Origin: Neobacillus niacini NBRC 15566
GTDB lineage: Bacteria > Bacillota > Bacilli > Bacillales > Cytobacillaceae
DNA length: 64,000 nucleotides
Reading direction: 5' to 3'
NCBI RefSeq assembly: GCF_001591505.1
Contig: NZ_BCVA01000001.1
Location: 186,001 to 250,000, forward strand
Made by a program: the position numbers and the translations under genes
Notes under the pieces: model-generated
The model's input: the letters and a program-made list of their open reading frames with translations, nothing else
Told to the model about the DNA's origin: nothing
The model's database searches: none
Shown here: positions 61,401 to 64,000 of the stretch, one piece after another
Position numbering within the stretch: position 1 is the first letter of the stretch
Layout: every line of letters begins with the position of its first letter

Positions 61401-62588
61401 TTACAAATAAAGTGACGCTAGAAATATTCCCTCAACTCTTTTGAGAATGTCATGAATTTGTGATAAAGGCAGCGGATTTATGCCCCTTCCCAATTCAAGT
61501 GTGAAACCAGGGCGTTTATATTCTTGAATATACCAATCTTTAAATCCAGCATGACTATCAACATTTTGTATTGCCTTGTATCCACTCACCCGTTCAAATT
61601 CTCTTGCTAAGAATTCAGATTCAGGTGGCTCAAATCCTTCATATCCCCAATAAAACTCCTCTCCTTGAGTATGAAAGGCAAGAATACGATCAAATTGATT
61701 GTTCTTTATTAAATCAGCCATTGCTTTTGCTTCTGGTTCTGATAAAGAAGAGCTTCCTGGATAATCTCTAGGTGCAGGCGACTTTGGTGCCTTCCTTTCC
61801 TGCTCAATCTCCCAATTAGCTGGAAACTGATTATTTAAATCTACCCCTCTTATATTTGCTTTCCAATGGACAAATTCACCACTACCTTCATTTATCTTCA
61901 ATACCTCTTGACGACTGCCTGTTGGCGGTCCATTCAATACGAGATCCACCCCATCCGGATTTACCATTGGAACAATGGAGAGTTCTGTTTCATTATATAA
62001 ATTTATCGTATTAATGCCTGCTAATTGGCTTCGATTCGTTAAAGAAACAAGGTATTGATTAACAAGGCTCATTAAAATCATGGATGTAATCCATTCATTC
62101 GCATGAAAAGAAGCATTCATATGAACTTTTTTTAAACCCTTTCCAATCCTTATTTCTTGAATATGATTACCTAGAACACTAGTGCCAATTCTATCTACAT
62201 TTATAAATGGATAAAACTTTTTTAACGCTTTGATCTGCTTCGTTAAAATTTTCGAACCATAAGGCAGTTTCAAACTAACATGTTGTTGTGAAATACGCTC
62301 AGGCAAATATAGGGTTTCACCGGGTACTACTTGATTTGGATTTTGCATTTGATTTAGTATCATTATGGCATCAATGGATAAATTTTTTGCCTTACTAATT
62401 TTCCATAATGTATCCTCTTCTTTTATGGTGTATGGAACAGAAACATAGCCTGGTATCATTATTTTCGTGCCAGTTTTCAAATTAGATGGATTTACCTTCT
62501 CGTTTGAATCGATAATAAGTTCTAGTGGAACCATGAATAATCGGCCATAATACGCATAGGAGTCACCTTCCCGGACTCTAACCTCCAT
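61401..62588 (-). CDS. yqgT: Gamma-D-glutamyl-L-diamino acid endopeptidase with LysM domains (YqgT)
   Basis: A 395-residue M14 zinc carboxypeptidase-fold enzyme with two N-terminal LysM repeats (about 3-50 with LKTGTKIMIPGYV and 53-100 with DTLWKISKAKNLSID). The M14 domain has zinc ligands in SFHANEWITS and AFHTQGEEF and the catalytic Glu in FTLELGRG; the substrate-side NPDGVDLV is present. It should trim peptidoglycan peptides, likely in sporulation. MEVRVREGD is the start, with GGAGGAAG upstream. Confidence 0.92.
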   Translation of the reverse strand: MEVRVREGDSYAYYGRLFMVPLELIIDSNEKVNPSNLKTGTKIMIPGYVSVPYTIKEEDTLWKISKAKNLSIDAIMILNQMQNPNQVVPGETLYLPERISQQHVSLKLPYGSKILTKQIKALKKFYPFINVDRIGTSVLGNHIQEIRIGKGLKKVHMNASFHANEWITSMILMSLVNQYLVSLTNRSQLAGINTINLYNETELSIVPMVNPDGVDLVLNGPPTGSRQEVLKINEGSGEFVHWKANIRGVDLNNQFPANWEIEQERKAPKSPAPRDYPGSSSLSEPEAKAMADLIKNNQFDRILAFHTQGEEFYWGYEGFEPPESEFLAREFERVSGYKAIQNVDSHAGFKDWYIQEYKRPGFTLELGRGINPLPLSQIHDILKRVEGIFLASLYL

Positions 62589-62650
62589 ATTTCTTCCTCC
62601 TTCCATCATAAAAATGATATGACAAAAGGTGGTAGAAAATGAGCATAATA

Positions 62651-62680
62651 AAAACCTGCATTTGGATGCAGGTTTTTAGG
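62651..62680 (-). terminator. Terminator after glcK
   Basis: An 11-bp perfect stem (AAAACCTGCAT / ATGCAGGTTTT), TTGG loop, with TATTATG after it on the minus strand. Confidence 0.85.
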
Positions 62681-62688
62681 ATATTTTC

Positions 62689-63663
62689 TTATAAGTTTAG
62701 TTTATTTTTTATCAGCCATGCTGCACCAATTGCTCCAGCGTCATTTCCTAGTGTGGCAAGCGAAAGATTTGTAGAATCCCTAGCCGCCGAAAAAGTAAAC
62801 TTAGAAAAATTTGCTTTCACCGTGTCCAATAAAATATCACCGGCACGCGAAACTCCACCACCCAGAACAATCATTTCGGGATTCAGTGTATTAGCAATAT
62901 TCGCTAGAGCAAATCCTAAATGAAAACTGACTTCATGGAGGACTTTATTTGCAAGTTCATCACCATTACGAGCACTATCAAAAACATCCTTTGCTGTAAC
63001 TTTTCCATTTTCCACAAGGAGTGCAGCAAGCTCTCCCTTTGATTCGGAATTCGATAGCTCATTCTCTGCTAAGCGTACAATGCCAGTTGCAGATGCAATG
63101 GTTTCGAGACAGCCAGACTTTCCGCAATTACAAGGTGCACCGCCAAAAGGTATTGACGCTATATGACCAATTTCCCCAGCGGCACCGTTAACACCTCGAA
63201 CAATATTACCATTAGCAATAACTCCACCGCCTACACCCGTTCCAAGTGTCACGCATACTAGATTACTTGCGCCCTTACCTGCGCCATTCCACATTTCGCC
63301 TAATGCAGCACAGTTAGCGTCGTTTTCAATAGCAACTGGTAAGCCCGTTAAAGAATGCAAGCTCTCTTGTAAAGGAAAGTTATCTTTCCACCCTAGATTA
63401 ACAACATTTAAGACAACACCAGTCTCATAATCTATCGGTCCTGGTGCCCCCATACCAATTCCAATTAATTTAGTTTTCTGCTCTTTCAATTCTTCTAGCT
63501 TTTGATTGATTGCAATAGAAATATTCGCGGTAATATTTTGACCTTCGTTTGAATTATCCGTTGGAATCTCCCATTTATTCTGGATTTCTCCGTTCAAATT
63601 TATAAAAGCTAATTTGGTTGTTGTCCCTCCAAGGTCAACTCCAACTATCCATTGTTCTGACAC
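62689..63663 (-). CDS. glcK: Glucokinase (ROK family)
   Basis: A 324-residue ROK kinase that phosphorylates glucose. ATP-binding DLGGTTTKLAF, sugar-binding ENDANCAALGE, phosphate-2 TLGTGVGGGVI and the zinc-binding CNCGKSGCLE are visible. The GTG at 63663 follows AGGTG at six bases and fits the family N-terminus; an upstream in-frame GTG at 63672 overlaps the yqgQ end. Part of a yqgQ-glcK unit. Confidence 0.95.
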   Translation of the reverse strand: MSEQWIVGVDLGGTTTKLAFINLNGEIQNKWEIPTDNSNEGQNITANISIAINQKLEELKEQKTKLIGIGMGAPGPIDYETGVVLNVVNLGWKDNFPLQESLHSLTGLPVAIENDANCAALGEMWNGAGKGASNLVCVTLGTGVGGGVIANGNIVRGVNGAAGEIGHIASIPFGGAPCNCGKSGCLETIASATGIVRLAENELSNSESKGELAALLVENGKVTAKDVFDSARNGDELANKVLHEVSFHLGFALANIANTLNPEMIVLGGGVSRAGDILLDTVKANFSKFTFSAARDSTNLSLATLGNDAGAIGAAWLIKNKLNL

Positions 63664-63668
63664 TGTAA

Positions 63669-63881
63669 TCACCTATCTTTTTCTTCTTTTTCTTTTAAGA
63701 ATCTTATTTCATGCCTTAAAATTAACAATGCAGTCGAGTATTCTTTGGGTTCTATTAGCTGGGCTTGATATAAGTCTTTTAATTCTGACTCCATCAATTC
63801 AAGGTCAGCTATTCGGTCACCAATATAAATAATCGTTCCATATTGCTTTAATAATTGTTGAATATCATAGATTGACTTCAT
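63669..63881 (-). CDS. yqgQ: YqgQ family protein (DUF910)
   Basis: A 70-residue helical protein: IYDIQQLLKQYGTIIYIGDR and ELKDLYQAQLIEPKEYSTALLILRHE match YqgQ/DUF910, proposed to bind single-stranded nucleic acid. It directly precedes glcK, as in B. subtilis. The 119 bases upstream to the window edge hold no gene I can support. Confidence 0.92.
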   Translation of the reverse strand: MKSIYDIQQLLKQYGTIIYIGDRIADLELMESELKDLYQAQLIEPKEYSTALLILRHEIRFLKEKEEKDR

Positions 63882-64000
63882 TTTATTTAGCCCTCTTACT
63901 TAAAGAATAAGAAACATTACATGTAAAGTATACCTTAAGCCCCTGCTGCTCTCAAGACGTTCTTAAGAAAGCAACTCTAACCATATAAAATTCTTGCATG

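Noticed and set aside
63882..64000. Possible 3' end of a yqgP-like gene at the right edge
   Set aside because: None of the three minus-strand frames gives a recognisable C-terminus in the short stretch available.

Overview
The window looks like chromosomal DNA of a low-GC, endospore-forming member of the Bacillaceae (Bacillus/Neobacillus-like). The whole spoIIIA sporulation operon, splB, the comG competence operon and a string of Bacillus-specific yqg/yqh genes lie in the order known from the B. subtilis yqg-yqh region. No tRNA, rRNA, CRISPR array, complete IS element or prophage was recognised.

Layout, left to right; most genes are on the minus strand, so transcription mostly runs right to left. 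(1) 1-11.2 kb: housekeeping and sporulation block: ispA (partial), xseB, xseA, folD, nusB, yqhY, accC, accB, then spoIIIAH to spoIIIAA, with a good sigma-E-type promoter upstream of spoIIIAA. (2) 11.3-23.3 kb: an insertion, relative to B. subtilis, between spoIIIAA and efp. It holds a SIMPL-domain gene and a complete System I (Ccm) cytochrome c maturation operon: ccmE, ccmF, ccmH, a CcmI-like gene, ccmA, ccmB, ccmC, ccmD and a resA/ccmG-type thioredoxin. Two related membrane proteins of unknown function are embedded in it. Beyond the operon are a di-haem cytochrome c and a PCYCGC-family lipoprotein whose reading frame contains a UGA where the family has the first Cys of a CxxC motif. (3) 23.4-27.3 kb: core again: efp, yqhT, yqhR, yqhP, yqhO. 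(4) 27.4-43.7 kb: a second accessory block between yqhO and lipM: splB, a copper-handling cluster (HMA-SafE-cupredoxin fusion, two-component system, CopA, CopZ, CcdA-like protein), chrA, small redox and effector-binding genes, a decayed YobV-type regulator, the B12-dependent ribonucleotide reductase nrdJ and an SRPBCC protein. (5) 43.7-64 kb: core block: lipM, yqhL, gcvPB-gcvPA-gcvT under a tandem glycine riboswitch, yqhH-yqhG, yqzE, comGG to comGA, an HTH regulator with a Cys-rich C-terminus, yqgY, a MidA-type methyltransferase, yqgX, yqgW, yqgU, yqgT, glcK, yqgQ.

How the parts fit together: block 2 is a coherent respiratory unit (haem export and ligation, thiol handling, a c-type cytochrome). 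Block 4 is mainly metal and stress handling. The two observations most worth following are the candidate selenocysteine (UxxC) PCYCGC protein at 22774-23223, with a hairpin just after the UGA, and the System I maturation operon with a CxxxY-type CcmE in a lineage whose model member uses System II (ResB/ResC). Several starts were moved from the longest ORF to positions with a proper Shine-Dalgarno sequence, including an apparent ATT start for spoIIIAD.
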